Origin: Phenylobacterium sp. LH3H17
GTDB lineage: Bacteria > Pseudomonadota > Alphaproteobacteria > Caulobacterales > Caulobacteraceae
Length of the DNA stretch: 64,000 bases
Direction: 5' to 3'
Assembly (NCBI RefSeq): GCF_024298925.1
Contig: NZ_CP101283.1
Location: 2,175,001 to 2,239,000, forward strand
A model generated the notes under the pieces. It saw only the letters and a program-made list of their open reading frames with translations, was not told the origin of the DNA and made no database searches. Of the stretch, positions 55,778 through 64,000 are shown piece after piece. A program made the translations under genes and the position numbers. Position 1 is the stretch's first letter; each line of letters starts with the position of its first letter.

Positions 55778-57853
55778 ATGCGGCCCGAGATTCTGTTCCC
55801 GCTCTACGCCCCCGTGACCTCGCTGAAAGGCGTGGGCGCGCGCGTGGCCCCATTGCTGGAGAAGCTGGCCGGGCCGGTGGTCCGCGACGTGCTCTACCTG
55901 CGGCCCCATTCGGTGATCCGCCGCACCCACGCCACCGCCAATACCGCCATCGAGGGTGCGGTGCAGATCTTCGAGGTGCAGATCGACGCCTACAAGCCAC
56001 CGAGAGCGCCGCAGCAGCCTTGGCGCGTCGAAACCTATGACGGCGCCGGCGTCCTGACCCTGGTGTTCTTCGGGAGTTTCGGCGGCCAGCTCCAGGCCAA
56101 GCACCCACTGGGTTCGAAGCGGGTCGTCAGCGGCAAGGTGGAACGCTTCGGCCTCAATCTGCAGATCGCCCATCCGGACTACATCCTGCCGCTCGACAAG
56201 GCCGGCGAGATCCCGCTGTTCGAAGCGGTCTATCCGGCCACCGCCGGTCTTCCGCCCCGCACCGTGCGCAAGTTCGCCCTGGAAGCCCTGGAGCGGGCGC
56301 CCAACCTGCCGGAGTGGCAGGACGCCGCCTGGCTGGCCCGCGAGAAGTTCCCCTCGTGGCGCGAAGCGCTCGCCCTGGCGCATGCGCCCACCAGCGAGGC
56401 CGACCTGGGGCCGATGACCCCGCACGCCCGGCGGCTGGCCTATGACGAGTTGTTGGCCCACCAACTGGCCATGGCCCAGCGCAAGGCCGAGCGACGGGCC
56501 GAGCCTGCCGCCCCGATCGTGGCCTCGGACCTGGCGCAGAAGGTCCGCGCCGACCTGCCCTTCGCGCTGACCGGCGCGCAGGAACGCTCGCTCGCCGAGA
56601 TCCGCGCCGACCTGGCCGCCGGCGAGCGGATGAGCCGGCTGATCCAGGGCGATGTCGGTTCCGGCAAGACCGTGGTGGCCATGCTGGCCATGGCCGACGT
56701 CGCCGCCGGCGGAGGGCAGAGCGCACTGATGGCCCCGACCGAAATCCTGGCGCGCCAGCACTTCGAGACCCTCTCCGGCCCGCTCTCGGATCACGGGATC
56801 ACCGCGGTCCTGCTCACCGGCCGCGACAAGGGTCTGATGCGGGCCGACAAGCTGCGGGCCCTCGCCAGCGGCGCGGTCCAGGTGGCGGTCGGCACCCACG
56901 CCCTGTTCCAGGACGAGGTCACGTTTCAGGACTTGAAGTTGGCCGTGGTCGACGAGCAGCACCGGTTCGGCGTCGCCGAGCGCCAGCGTCTGCAGGCCAA
57001 GGGCAAGGCGGTCCATCTGCTGGCGATGTCCGCCACGCCGATCCCGCGCACCCTGGAGCTCACCGTCTATGGAGACCTCGACGTCTCGCGCATCGACGAG
57101 AAGCCGCCCGGCCGTACACCGGTAGCCACGCGCGCGGTCCCCATGGGCCGCGTCGAAGAAGTGGAGGCGCGCCTGCGCGACGCCATCTCCGGCGGCGCCC
57201 AGGCCTTCTGGATCTGCCCCATGGTTTCGGAGTCGGAACTGGTCGACCTCAAGGCCGCCGAGCAGCGCGCCAAGGAGCTTCGCCAGAAGATCGGGCCTGG
57301 TGTCGGCCTGGTGCACGGCAAGATGACCGGGCCTGAGAAGGACGCGGTCATGAGCGCCTTCGCCGACGGCGTGATCAGTCTGCTGGTGGCCACCACGGTG
57401 GTCGAGGTCGGGGTCAATGTGCCCAACGCCACCATCATGGTCATCGAACAGGCCGAGCGCTTCGGCCTGGCCCAGCTCCACCAGCTTCGCGGCCGGGTCG
57501 GACGGGGGCGGCGGGAGAGCTCCTGTGTCCTGCTCTATGACCCTCCGCTGTCGGAGACCGCCCAGAGGCGGCTGGATATCCTGCGCAAGACCGACGACGG
57601 CTTCGTTATCGCAGAGACGGACCTGGAGCTGCGGGGTGGCGGCGACGCGCTGGGCCTGCGCCAGTCGGGTTTCCCCGCCTATGTCTTCGCCGATCCCTTC
57701 GCTCACCGCGACCTGATCGCCGCGGCCGGCGATGATGCGCGGATGATCGTGGCGCGGGACCCCAACCTCACCTCAGAGCGGGGTAAGGCGTTGGCCATCC
57801 TGCAGGAGCTGTTCGACTGGCGGGCCGGATCACCGCTCAAGGACGCCGGCTAA
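55778..57853 (+). CDS. recG: ATP-dependent DNA helicase RecG
   Basis: The 691-residue protein reverses stalled replication forks. An N-terminal wedge domain starts SLKGVGARVAPLLEKL and includes the OB-fold (VLTLVFFGSFGGQL). The helicase has Walker A LIQGDVGSGKTVVAML, DEQHRFGV (motif II), SATPIPRTLELTVYGDLD (motif III), VVEVGVNVPNATIM and HQLRGRVGRG (motif VI), the last shared with Mfd. ATG at 55778 begins MRPEILFPLYAPV, the usual start. It converges on the MDR oxidoreductase, sharing CTAA. Confidence 0.96.
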   Translation: MRPEILFPLYAPVTSLKGVGARVAPLLEKLAGPVVRDVLYLRPHSVIRRTHATANTAIEGAVQIFEVQIDAYKPPRAPQQPWRVETYDGAGVLTLVFFGSFGGQLQAKHPLGSKRVVSGKVERFGLNLQIAHPDYILPLDKAGEIPLFEAVYPATAGLPPRTVRKFALEALERAPNLPEWQDAAWLAREKFPSWREALALAHAPTSEADLGPMTPHARRLAYDELLAHQLAMAQRKAERRAEPAAPIVASDLAQKVRADLPFALTGAQERSLAEIRADLAAGERMSRLIQGDVGSGKTVVAMLAMADVAAGGGQSALMAPTEILARQHFETLSGPLSDHGITAVLLTGRDKGLMRADKLRALASGAVQVAVGTHALFQDEVTFQDLKLAVVDEQHRFGVAERQRLQAKGKAVHLLAMSATPIPRTLELTVYGDLDVSRIDEKPPGRTPVATRAVPMGRVEEVEARLRDAISGGAQAFWICPMVSESELVDLKAAEQRAKELRQKIGPGVGLVHGKMTGPEKDAVMSAFADGVISLLVATTVVEVGVNVPNATIMVIEQAERFGLAQLHQLRGRVGRGRRESSCVLLYDPPLSETAQRRLDILRKTDDGFVIAETDLELRGGGDALGLRQSGFPAYVFADPFAHRDLIAAAGDDARMIVARDPNLTSERGKALAILQELFDWRAGSPLKDAG

Positions 57854-58845
57854 CTCACCTTCACCATCCGCTTTCCGCGGTTCTCGCCCGCCAACAGGCC
57901 CACCAGGGCGACAGGAGCGTTCTCAAGCCCCTGGATCACGTCCTCCAGCACCTTCAGCTTGCCGCTTTCCACCCAGGACCTGAGCTCGGCCAGGGCCTGG
58001 TCGCGCCTGTCGTCGAAGTCGGAGACGATGAAGCCGCGCAGTGTGAGGCGCTTGGTGACGATCAGCCCCGGCACGCCGCGCGGTCCGTGGGGCGGCGCGG
58101 TCCCGTCATACTGCGAAACGGCCCCGCAGCAGGCGATGCGACCGAAGTTCTTCATGTTGAACAGGCAGGCCTCGAAGATGTCGCCGCCCACATTGTCGAA
58201 ATAGACGTCGATCCCGTCGGGACAGGCGGCCCGAATGGCGCGGCGCACATCGCCGGCCTTGTAGTCGACCGCCGCATCGAAGCCGAGCTCCTCGGTCAGC
58301 CAGGCGCACTTCTCGGCGCCGCCGGCTATCCCCACCACCTTGCAGCCCTTGATCTTGGCGATCTGGCCGACCAGGGAGCCCACAGAGCCGGCGGCCGCCG
58401 AAACCACGACGGTCTCGCCCGCTTGCGGCTTGCCGCATTCCAGCAGGCCGAAATAGGCGGTCAGGCCCGCCACGCCGTAGACGCTGATCAGGTGGGTGAT
58501 CGGCTTGAGGTCCGGCAGCTTGTGCAGGCGATTGCCCGGCAGGACAGCGTAGTCCTGCCAGCCGGTGTCGGCGAAGACCATGTCGCCCGCGGCCAGGTTC
58601 GGGGACTTGCTCTCCACCACCTCGGCGACGGCGCCGCCGGCCATGACGTCGCCCGCCGCCAGGGCCGCGCGATAGGTCGCGCCCTGCATCCAGGCGCGAT
58701 TGGCGGCGTCCAGCGAGATATAGCGGGTGCGCAGCAGAACCTCACCGTCGGCGGGCGTCGGCCGTTCGCCCTGCGTCAGCCGGAAGTGCTCGGGCATCAG
58801 CTTGCCTTGCGGGAGCTGGTCGAGAACGATCTGTCGGTTGGTCAT
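57850..58845 (-). CDS. NADP-dependent zinc-independent MDR oxidoreductase
   Basis: The 331-residue medium-chain dehydrogenase/reductase has the leukotriene B4 dehydrogenase/CurA layout: LISVYGVAGLTAYFGLLE, VVVSAAAGSVGSLVGQIAKI (cofactor loop AxxGxxG), and FDNVGGDIFEACL. There are no Cys or His zinc ligands. Family members reduce activated double bonds of enones and 15-oxo-prostaglandin-like compounds, typically in detoxification. No special context is seen; a convergent recG and a co-directional DUF3089 gene lie on either side. Confidence 0.9.
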   Translation of the reverse strand: MTNRQIVLDQLPQGKLMPEHFRLTQGERPTPADGEVLLRTRYISLDAANRAWMQGATYRAALAAGDVMAGGAVAEVVESKSPNLAAGDMVFADTGWQDYAVLPGNRLHKLPDLKPITHLISVYGVAGLTAYFGLLECGKPQAGETVVVSAAAGSVGSLVGQIAKIKGCKVVGIAGGAEKCAWLTEELGFDAAVDYKAGDVRRAIRAACPDGIDVYFDNVGGDIFEACLFNMKNFGRIACCGAVSQYDGTAPPHGPRGVPGLIVTKRLTLRGFIVSDFDDRRDQALAELRSWVESGKLKVLEDVIQGLENAPVALVGLLAGENRGKRMVKVS

Positions 58846-58908
58846 GGCTCATCTCCCATCGCGCTCCGCGAAGTCACACGCGACGATGAGCCCCCCATGT
58901 GAGCCCGG

Positions 58909-60039
58909 TCAATCGATCCTGGGCTTGGGCAGCGCGTGATGGGCCAACAGGGCCTCGACCCGCCCGAGGGCGTCGGTCTCCAGGTCGGCGTAGAATAGGT
59001 TGTAGGCCGGCGCCTTGCGCTGGTCGGTCCAGGAGCCGGAGGGCCTCAGAGATGTCGACTTCGGCCGGGAAACGCGCAGCACGCCCGCCTGGCAGCGAGC
59101 CGAGACCTGTCGGCTGAGGAAGGCCGGCCGCGCGCCCCATTCCAGCCCGGTGGCGTTGGCCGCGCCCTGATTCAGTTTCGACGGAGCCTCGGCGGCGCTC
59201 ACCGCGCCCAGCAGCGGATTGAAGCAGAGCGGCGCCCGGCCGTGGAGGTTCTCGAGCTGGCCGTCGGACCAGATCAGCGACCGATCGAGGATCATCTGGG
59301 CCTGTTCCGGCTCGTTCTCGAAGGCTTGGGCCCAGGCCGCCAGGCAGCCCGGCTGGCGCGGCGCGACACACGGCGGGATCGGCGGGGCGTCGGCGGGAAC
59401 CACGGTGTCGATCAGATAGGCTCCGGCGAGCCTGGCCATCGCCTCAGGTCTGGTGGCGACCTCCTCGGCCAGCAGGCGCGAGGCCAGCGTCCCTCCTTGC
59501 TCCACGCCAACGACCACGAAGGGACGGCCCTGGTTGTAGGCGGTGAGGTACTGACGGAAGGCGGCGGCCACGTCGCCGTAGGCGAAGCGGCGCGCCTCCT
59601 TGGCGTCGTCACGCAGGGTCATCAGAGTGTAGAGGCTGGCCTGGCGGTAGCGCGGCGCGAAGATCCGGCCGACCCGGACGAAGGGACCGGCATAGTTGGG
59701 CGCCATCACCTGGCGGAACAGACGGTCGGCCTTGCCGTCATCGATAGGGGCGTTCCAGTGGTCGCCGCCGTCGAAGGTCGTGGGTCCCACGAAGAACACG
59801 TCGGCCGGCGGTCCCGAGGCGTCGGGCGCCCAGGGCTCGCCGGGCATCAAGGCCCAGGCGGCGCGCTTGCCGTAGTCGGGCGCCGGTGGCGGATCGTAGG
59901 TCTGGAAGGGCTCCTTGGGGTCGAGGCGGGTGCGCAGGATGTCGTCGCGCCAGATGAATGCGGCTGCGGCCAACAGCGCGACGAACAGCACGACGCCCGC
60001 GAAGATGAGCCGTTTGAAGCCCCTGGGACGAGCCGCCAT
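58909..60039 (-). CDS. DUF3089-domain alpha/beta-hydrolase-like membrane protein, nucleophile Ser absent
   Basis: The 376-residue protein starts with one membrane helix (LIFAGVVLFVALLAAAAFIW) and carries the DUF3089 domain: PADVFFVGPTTFDGG, FVRVGRIFAPRYRQASLYTL, and DVAAAFRQYLTAYNQGRPFVV. Where the family has GHSQG with a nucleophilic Ser, this protein has GVEQG (178-182), putting Glu180 at that position. It may therefore be catalytically inactive or use another mechanism. TYNQ-like LNQGAAN and a C-terminal DLETDALGRVE complete the match. Located next to the hldD-hldE-kdsA LPS-core genes but with a 21-base gap. Confidence 0.82.
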   Translation of the reverse strand: MAARPRGFKRLIFAGVVLFVALLAAAAFIWRDDILRTRLDPKEPFQTYDPPPAPDYGKRAAWALMPGEPWAPDASGPPADVFFVGPTTFDGGDHWNAPIDDGKADRLFRQVMAPNYAGPFVRVGRIFAPRYRQASLYTLMTLRDDAKEARRFAYGDVAAAFRQYLTAYNQGRPFVVVGVEQGGTLASRLLAEEVATRPEAMARLAGAYLIDTVVPADAPPIPPCVAPRQPGCLAAWAQAFENEPEQAQMILDRSLIWSDGQLENLHGRAPLCFNPLLGAVSAAEAPSKLNQGAANATGLEWGARPAFLSRQVSARCQAGVLRVSRPKSTSLRPSGSWTDQRKAPAYNLFYADLETDALGRVEALLAHHALPKPRID

Positions 60040-60060
60040 GCGCCTTATCCCGCCTCTCGC

Positions 60061-61059
60061 CTACCGGTAGGGATCGGGCTGGGAGAGGTAGCGCGTCACG
60101 TACTCGCCGACGCCGTCCTCCAACGTCGTCATGGGCTGGTTGTAGCCGGCGGCCCGCAGGCGCTCCATCTTGGCCTGCGTGAAGTACTGGTACTTGTCGC
60201 GGATCGCCGGCGGCATGGGCGTATATTCGATCTGCGGCGTCCGGCCGGCGGCCGCGAACACCGCCTTGGCCATGTCCTCGAAGGTCCGTGCCTCGCCCGA
60301 GCCCAGGTTGTAGACTCCGTTGACCTGCTCGCTGTTCGCCAGCCAGGCCACCACGTCGGCGACGTCTCGGACATAGACGAAGTCCCGCGACTGGCCGCCG
60401 TCCGGCACGCCTTCGCGGTAGGACTTGAAGAGTTGCACCGCGTGGCCGTCGCGGACCTTGGGCCAGATCTGCGAGGCCACCGACTTCATCGAATTCTTAT
60501 GCTCCTCGTTCGGCCCGTAGACGTTGAAGAACTTCAGGCCGACCCACTGCGGCGGGGCGTAGTCGCGGGCCGCCTGTCGCACGGCGAAGGTGTCGAACAA
60601 CGCCTTCGACCAGCCATAGGTGTTCAGCGGCCGCAGGGCGCTCAGGGACTCGAAGTCGTCCTTGTCGTCGAACACCGAAGCGTCGCCGTAGGTCGCCGCG
60701 GACGAGGCGTAGATGAACCGCCGCTGGCGGTCGGCGCACCAGCGGAACAGGTCGCGACTGAGGGTGAAGTTGGAGTGGACGATCTTGTCGGCGTCCGGCT
60801 CGGTCGTGGAGGAGACCGCGCCCATGTGGATCACCAACTCCACATCTCGCCAGCGTTTCTCGAGCCACTCGAACATGTCCTCGGGCGCCACGAAGTCGCC
60901 GATGGGATGCTTGGCGATATTGCGCCATTTGCCGAGCTCGGCCTCGTGCAGCCAGTCGCAGACCACCACGTCCAGGCTGGGGTCCTCGGAAAGCTTGGCC
61001 ACGATATTGGAGCCGATGAAGCCCGCGCCGCCGGTGACGAAGATGATTTTGCGGCTCAT
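60061..61059 (-). CDS. hldD: ADP-L-glycero-D-manno-heptose 6-epimerase
   Basis: The 332-residue extended SDR has IIFVTGGAGFIGSNIVAKL, the NADP-binding glycine loop, SSAATYGD carrying the catalytic Ser region, and the catalytic YxxxK as YGWSKALFD. KFFNVYGPNEEHKNSMKSVA and GQSRDFVYVRDVADV are specific to HldD (RfaD). It converts ADP-D-glycero- to ADP-L-glycero-beta-D-manno-heptose for LPS inner core. It overlaps the hldE stop by four bases, and the pair forms the heptose operon with upstream kdsA. Confidence 0.95.
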   Translation of the reverse strand: MSRKIIFVTGGAGFIGSNIVAKLSEDPSLDVVVCDWLHEAELGKWRNIAKHPIGDFVAPEDMFEWLEKRWRDVELVIHMGAVSSTTEPDADKIVHSNFTLSRDLFRWCADRQRRFIYASSAATYGDASVFDDKDDFESLSALRPLNTYGWSKALFDTFAVRQAARDYAPPQWVGLKFFNVYGPNEEHKNSMKSVASQIWPKVRDGHAVQLFKSYREGVPDGGQSRDFVYVRDVADVVAWLANSEQVNGVYNLGSGEARTFEDMAKAVFAAAGRTPQIEYTPMPPAIRDKYQYFTQAKMERLRAAGYNQPMTTLEDGVGEYVTRYLSQPDPYR

Positions 61060-62510
61060 GCCTTCTCCTTCATCCGGCTGATCGCCTCGGTGGTCGAGTA
61101 GCCTTCGACGATCTCGGCCAACCGCACCTCCCCGCCATAGGACTTCACGAAGGCGCCGCCCACCACGTCGTCTTCCGAATAGTCCGCCCCCTTGATCAGC
61201 ACGTCGGGCCGTGCGGCCTCGATCAGGGCCATGGGGGTATCCTCGTCGAAGGGGGCCACCAGGTCGACGCCGCCCAGGCCGGCCAGCACCATGGCGCGGC
61301 TTTCCAGCTCGTTCACCGGCCGACCTTCGCCCTTCAGCGCCCTGACAGATCTATCGGAATTGACCCCGACGATCAGCCGGTCGCACCAGGCCCGCGCCTG
61401 GCCCAGATAGGCCACGTGGCCACGGTGCAGGATGTCGAAGCAGCCATTGGTGAAGCCCACCTTCAGCCCCTTGGCGCGCCAGCGGGCGATCTCCTCCACC
61501 ATGCGCTGCGGCGTGACGATCTTGGCCTCGGCCGGAGCCATGTGGGCGGTGAGCGAGGCCTCGATCAGCTCTTCGGGGGTGACGACCGCGGTACCCGCCT
61601 TCCCCACCGCCACGCCGGAGGCCAGCATGGCGAACTGGATCGCGTCCTCGATCGGCACCTTGGCGGCGATGGCGAGGCCGAGCGCGGCCAGGGTGGTGTC
61701 GCCGGCGCCCGAGGCGTCGAACACTTCCCGCGGAACGCCCGGAAAGTGCCGCACCGGCTCGCCCCGCACCGCCAGGGAGATGCCCTTGGCCGAACGCGTC
61801 ACCAGGATCGCCTTGGCCTGGCAGAGGGATAGGGCGTGGGTCAGGGCCGCGGCGATCTCGTCATTGGTCGAGGTCGGCATGTCGGTGGCGTGGGCGAGTT
61901 CGGCGGCGTTCGGCTTGACGATATCCACCTCGCCATAGCGCGCGAAGCTGCGGGCCTTGGAATCCACCACAATCACGGCGCCGGACGCCTTGGCCGCGGC
62001 GATGACCGCGTCGGTGACCACGCCCTTGCCGTAGTCGGAGATCAACACCACGCCCACGTCCTTGGCCACGTCGCGGATCGTGCGCAGCAGCCGTTGCTCC
62101 ACGTCGCCGGTCGCCGGCCCGCTGGTCTCCATATCGACGCGCAAGAGCTGTTGGCCCCCGGAGACGAAGCGGGTCTTGAGTGTTGTGGGACGGCCGGCGT
62201 CGGTGACGACGAAGCCCTCGACCCCCGGCTCGGCCTCGATCAGGCGCAGGGCTTCATGGCCCTCGGCGTCGCCGCCGATCAGGCCGATCAACCGCACGTC
62301 GCCGCCCAGGGCCGCGGCGTTGCGGGCCACGTTGCCGGCCGCGCCCAGCATGACCAGCTCGCGCTGTCGGGCCAGCACCGGAATCGGGGCCTCGGGCGAG
62401 ACGCGGGTCACCTCGCCATAGACGAAGCGATCGACCATCAGGTCGCCGACGCAGGCGATGCGCGCGCCCCGCAGGGCGGCGAGGATTTGCTGTAGGGTCG
62501 AGAGGTCCAT
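61056..62510 (-). CDS. hldE: Bifunctional heptose 7-phosphate kinase / heptose 1-phosphate adenylyltransferase
   Basis: The 484-residue protein fuses a PfkB-type kinase (residues 1-330, with VGDLMVDRFVYGEVTRVSPE, GAAGNVARNAAALGG and DASGAGDTTLAALGLAIA, the catalytic GAGD) and a cytidylyltransferase-like adenylyltransferase (residues about 350-484, with GFTNGCFDILHRGHVAYL, the HxGH motif, and VGVNSDRSVRALKGEGRP). It makes ADP-D-glycero-D-manno-heptose for the LPS core. The translational overlap with hldD and the 9-base gap to kdsA support a kdsA-hldE-hldD operon. Confidence 0.95.
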   Translation of the reverse strand: MDLSTLQQILAALRGARIACVGDLMVDRFVYGEVTRVSPEAPIPVLARQRELVMLGAAGNVARNAAALGGDVRLIGLIGGDAEGHEALRLIEAEPGVEGFVVTDAGRPTTLKTRFVSGGQQLLRVDMETSGPATGDVEQRLLRTIRDVAKDVGVVLISDYGKGVVTDAVIAAAKASGAVIVVDSKARSFARYGEVDIVKPNAAELAHATDMPTSTNDEIAAALTHALSLCQAKAILVTRSAKGISLAVRGEPVRHFPGVPREVFDASGAGDTTLAALGLAIAAKVPIEDAIQFAMLASGVAVGKAGTAVVTPEELIEASLTAHMAPAEAKIVTPQRMVEEIARWRAKGLKVGFTNGCFDILHRGHVAYLGQARAWCDRLIVGVNSDRSVRALKGEGRPVNELESRAMVLAGLGGVDLVAPFDEDTPMALIEAARPDVLIKGADYSEDDVVGGAFVKSYGGEVRLAEIVEGYSTTEAISRMKEKA

Positions 62511-62519
62511 GACGCGAGC

Positions 62520-63377
62520 CTAGCCTGTTTGCCGCACAGCCGCATGGACGGCCTTCAGAGTGGCCAGCAGGTCGTGGGCTCCAGCCAGCGGCAGGCAGCT
62601 TGGGCCGTCGCAGAGCGCCTTGTCTGGGTCATGGTGGAACTCCAGGAACACGCCATTGGCGCCCGCGGCCACCGCCGCCTTGGCCAGGATCGGCACCCCC
62701 TCACGACGGCCGCCCGTGGACGCGCCGTTGGAGCGCGGATTGGCTCCGGGAAGCTGTACGGCATGGGTTGCGTCGATGGTCACCGGCGCGCCCAGGTTCT
62801 GCATCTCCTGGATGCCCAGCATGTCGACCACCAGGTTGTTGTAGCCGAAGGAGACCCCGCGCTCGCACAGGATGGTCATGTCGATCTCCACGGCCTCCTT
62901 GATCTTGTCGAGGATGTTGCGGCAGTCCCAAGGCGCCAGGAACTGGCCTTTCTTGACGTGGAGCAGGCCGCCGGCCGCCTTGGTGGCCTGGGCGGTAGCG
63001 ATCACCAGGTCGGTCTGGCGGCAGAGGAAGGCCGGAATCTGCACCAGGTCGGCGACCGCCGCGACATGTTCGGCCTGGTCGATCTCGTGCAGGTCGGTGC
63101 AGATAGGCACGTCGAACTCGGCCTTGATGGTTCGCAGGACCTCCAGCCCCTTCTCGATCCCAGGGCCGCGATAGCTGTGGATCGACGAGCGGTTGGCCTT
63201 GTCGAAGCTGGCCTTGAACACATAAGGCAGGCCCAGGTCGGCTGCGACCGCCTTCAGGTGGCGCGCCGCGTCGCGCGCGAGCTCCAAGTCCTCGAGGACG
63301 TTCAGGCCCGCGATCACCACGAGGGGCTGATCGTCGCCGATGGCGATGCCCCAACGGTTCAGGTTCAGTACGGCCAT
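62520..63377 (-). CDS. kdsA: 3-deoxy-8-phosphooctulonate synthase
   Basis: The 285-residue TIM-barrel enzyme condenses PEP with arabinose 5-phosphate to make KDO 8-phosphate. Hallmarks are LVVIAGLNVLEDLELA, YVFKASFDKANRSSIHSYRG, TDLHEIDQAEHVAAVADLVQ, IPAFLCRQTDL, KKGQFLAPWD and VTIDATHAVQLPG. The first N-terminal segment has IAGLNVLED where many have IAGPCVIES, which points to the metal-independent or alphaproteobacterial class. ATG at 63375-63377; a GTG six bases earlier is possible. Product goes to the Kdo inner core, next to the heptose genes. Confidence 0.95.
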   Translation of the reverse strand: MAVLNLNRWGIAIGDDQPLVVIAGLNVLEDLELARDAARHLKAVAADLGLPYVFKASFDKANRSSIHSYRGPGIEKGLEVLRTIKAEFDVPICTDLHEIDQAEHVAAVADLVQIPAFLCRQTDLVIATAQATKAAGGLLHVKKGQFLAPWDCRNILDKIKEAVEIDMTILCERGVSFGYNNLVVDMLGIQEMQNLGAPVTIDATHAVQLPGANPRSNGASTGGRREGVPILAKAAVAAGANGVFLEFHHDPDKALCDGPSCLPLAGAHDLLATLKAVHAAVRQTG

Positions 63378-63557
63378 AGGCACCCCGAAGCTTCTGTCGG
63401 TGGCCTAAGTGGCGCGCGCCCCGTCGCTTCACAAGCGCGAAAACGTCGCCACATGCATCCTGCTGCACCTACGCACCGTAGCTCCGCGTGGCGGGCCCGG
63501 ACTCGCCTGTCAGAAAAAAGCGGTGTTATGCTTGTGTCGAAATCGAGGGTTGCGACC

Positions 63558-64000
63558 ATGAGCTTGGCGCATCAACCGAGTTTGGCGGCGATCGCCGCTT
63601 CCCCGCGCGCCTTCGGACGCTTGCCGGAACTCGCGGGCGCGCCTGCCGCATTCCGCTTCGCCGCCCGCCTGATGGCCCGCGGCTGGCTGATCGGCGACCT
63701 GACCTTCGTCATGCCTTCCGGCCGCGAGCTGCGCCTGCAGGGCGCCGAGCCCGGGGTCGCCGCGCGCATCATTATCCGCGATTTCCGCTTCATGCGCCGG
63801 GTGTTGGCCGCCGGCGACATCGGCTTCGCCGAGGGCTACATGGCCGGAGAGTGGGAAACCCCCGACCTGGCGGCGGTGTTGACGGCCGTCAGCCTCAACT
63901 TCGACCGGCTGACCCAGGTCTTCACCGGCAACCCGGTCTTCCGGTTCGCCAACCTCCTTGGCCACGCGCTAAATTCCAACACCCGCAAGGGCTCGCGCAA
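63558..64000 (+). CDS. Cyclopropane-fatty-acyl-phospholipid synthase, N-terminal part
   Basis: The gene runs off the window end after 147 codons. The visible part has FAARLMARGWLIGDLTFVMP, LRLQGAEPGVAARIIIRDFR and FMRRVLAAGDIGFAEGYMAG, a region typical of the N-terminal lipid-binding domain of Cfa/SAM-dependent cyclopropane synthases; SLNFDRLTQVFTGN and LLGHALNSNTRKGSRK follow. The SAM-binding and catalytic parts lie beyond the window. Cfa methylates unsaturated acyl chains in membrane phospholipids in stationary phase or acid stress. Upstream, GTTATGCT near 63524 is a possible -10. Divergent from kdsA. Confidence 0.85.
   Translation, partial: MSLAHQPSLAAIAASPRAFGRLPELAGAPAAFRFAARLMARGWLIGDLTFVMPSGRELRLQGAEPGVAARIIIRDFRFMRRVLAAGDIGFAEGYMAGEWETPDLAAVLTAVSLNFDRLTQVFTGNPVFRFANLLGHALNSNTRKGSR

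Noticed and set aside
63378..63557. Clear promoter for cfa
   Set aside because: Only a -10-like GTTATGCT is visible, with no convincing -35 at proper spacing.

Overview
The window is a gene-dense, high-GC chromosomal segment from an alphaproteobacterium, most likely of the Caulobacteraceae; Phenylobacterium or Caulobacter would fit. The evidence is the dusB-ntrB-ntrC / ntrY-ntrX-dat-hfq-hflX order, a fused ispDF gene, a PopA-like degenerate GGDEF protein, the recG/sdhE/mfd neighbourhood, TTG and GTG starts, and many flavin monooxygenase, CoA-transferase and acyl-CoA ligase genes. Species placement is an inference. I see no phage, insertion sequence, plasmid origin, CRISPR array or rRNA operon.

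Region by region. 1-4.2 kb: the end of a COQ10/RatA-like gene, cinA/pncC, a membrane-fused spermidine synthase-like protein and ispDF (isoprenoid precursors). 4.3-15.5 kb: the nitrogen and RNA regulatory block dusB-ntrB-ntrC and ntrY-ntrX-dat-hfq-hflX, interrupted by aroG (DAHP synthase). On the minus strand aroG is preceded by an aromatic-residue-rich leader peptide and a rho-independent hairpin, which together look like a transcription attenuator. 15.5-19.2 kb: mazG and assorted single genes. 19.2-21.6 kb: a lower-GC gap, an unknown gene and a TIR/TolB-like/TPR protein. 21.7-28 kb: a flavin monooxygenase, then a minus-strand run of purN, an MBL hydrolase, tatD, holB, tmk and rlpA. 28-30.8 kb: tRNA-Ser(TGA) followed by a hexanucleotide repeat and a lower-GC lipoprotein gene, then an ArsR/AHSA1 operon with a visible promoter and operator. 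30.8-44.7 kb: Baeyer-Villiger-type monooxygenase, acyl-CoA ligase, an LpxA-like acyltransferase, rsmC-rsuA, a hybrid histidine kinase, a Tat-exported SDR and a permuted-looking family III CoA-transferase. 44.8-51.3 kb: a TusA-like protein, YihY, pstS with a Pho box, a racemase-type CoA-transferase, an SDR, popA and a CcdC-like membrane protein. 51.3-64 kb: mfd-sdhE, recG, an MDR oxidoreductase, a DUF3089 protein, the LPS-core cluster kdsA-hldE-hldD and the start of a cfa gene.

Two window-wide patterns stand out. Co-directional neighbours very often overlap by an ATGA or TGATG, consistent with translational coupling. Of the 14 convergent gene pairs I count, seven overlap by exactly four bases in which the two stop codons share a CTAG or CTAA, leaving no room for an intrinsic terminator. 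The strongest candidates for new or under-described biology are the aroG attenuator, the TIR-TolB-TPR protein, the permuted CoA-transferase and the loss of the sigma-54 contact loop from both NtrC and NtrX.
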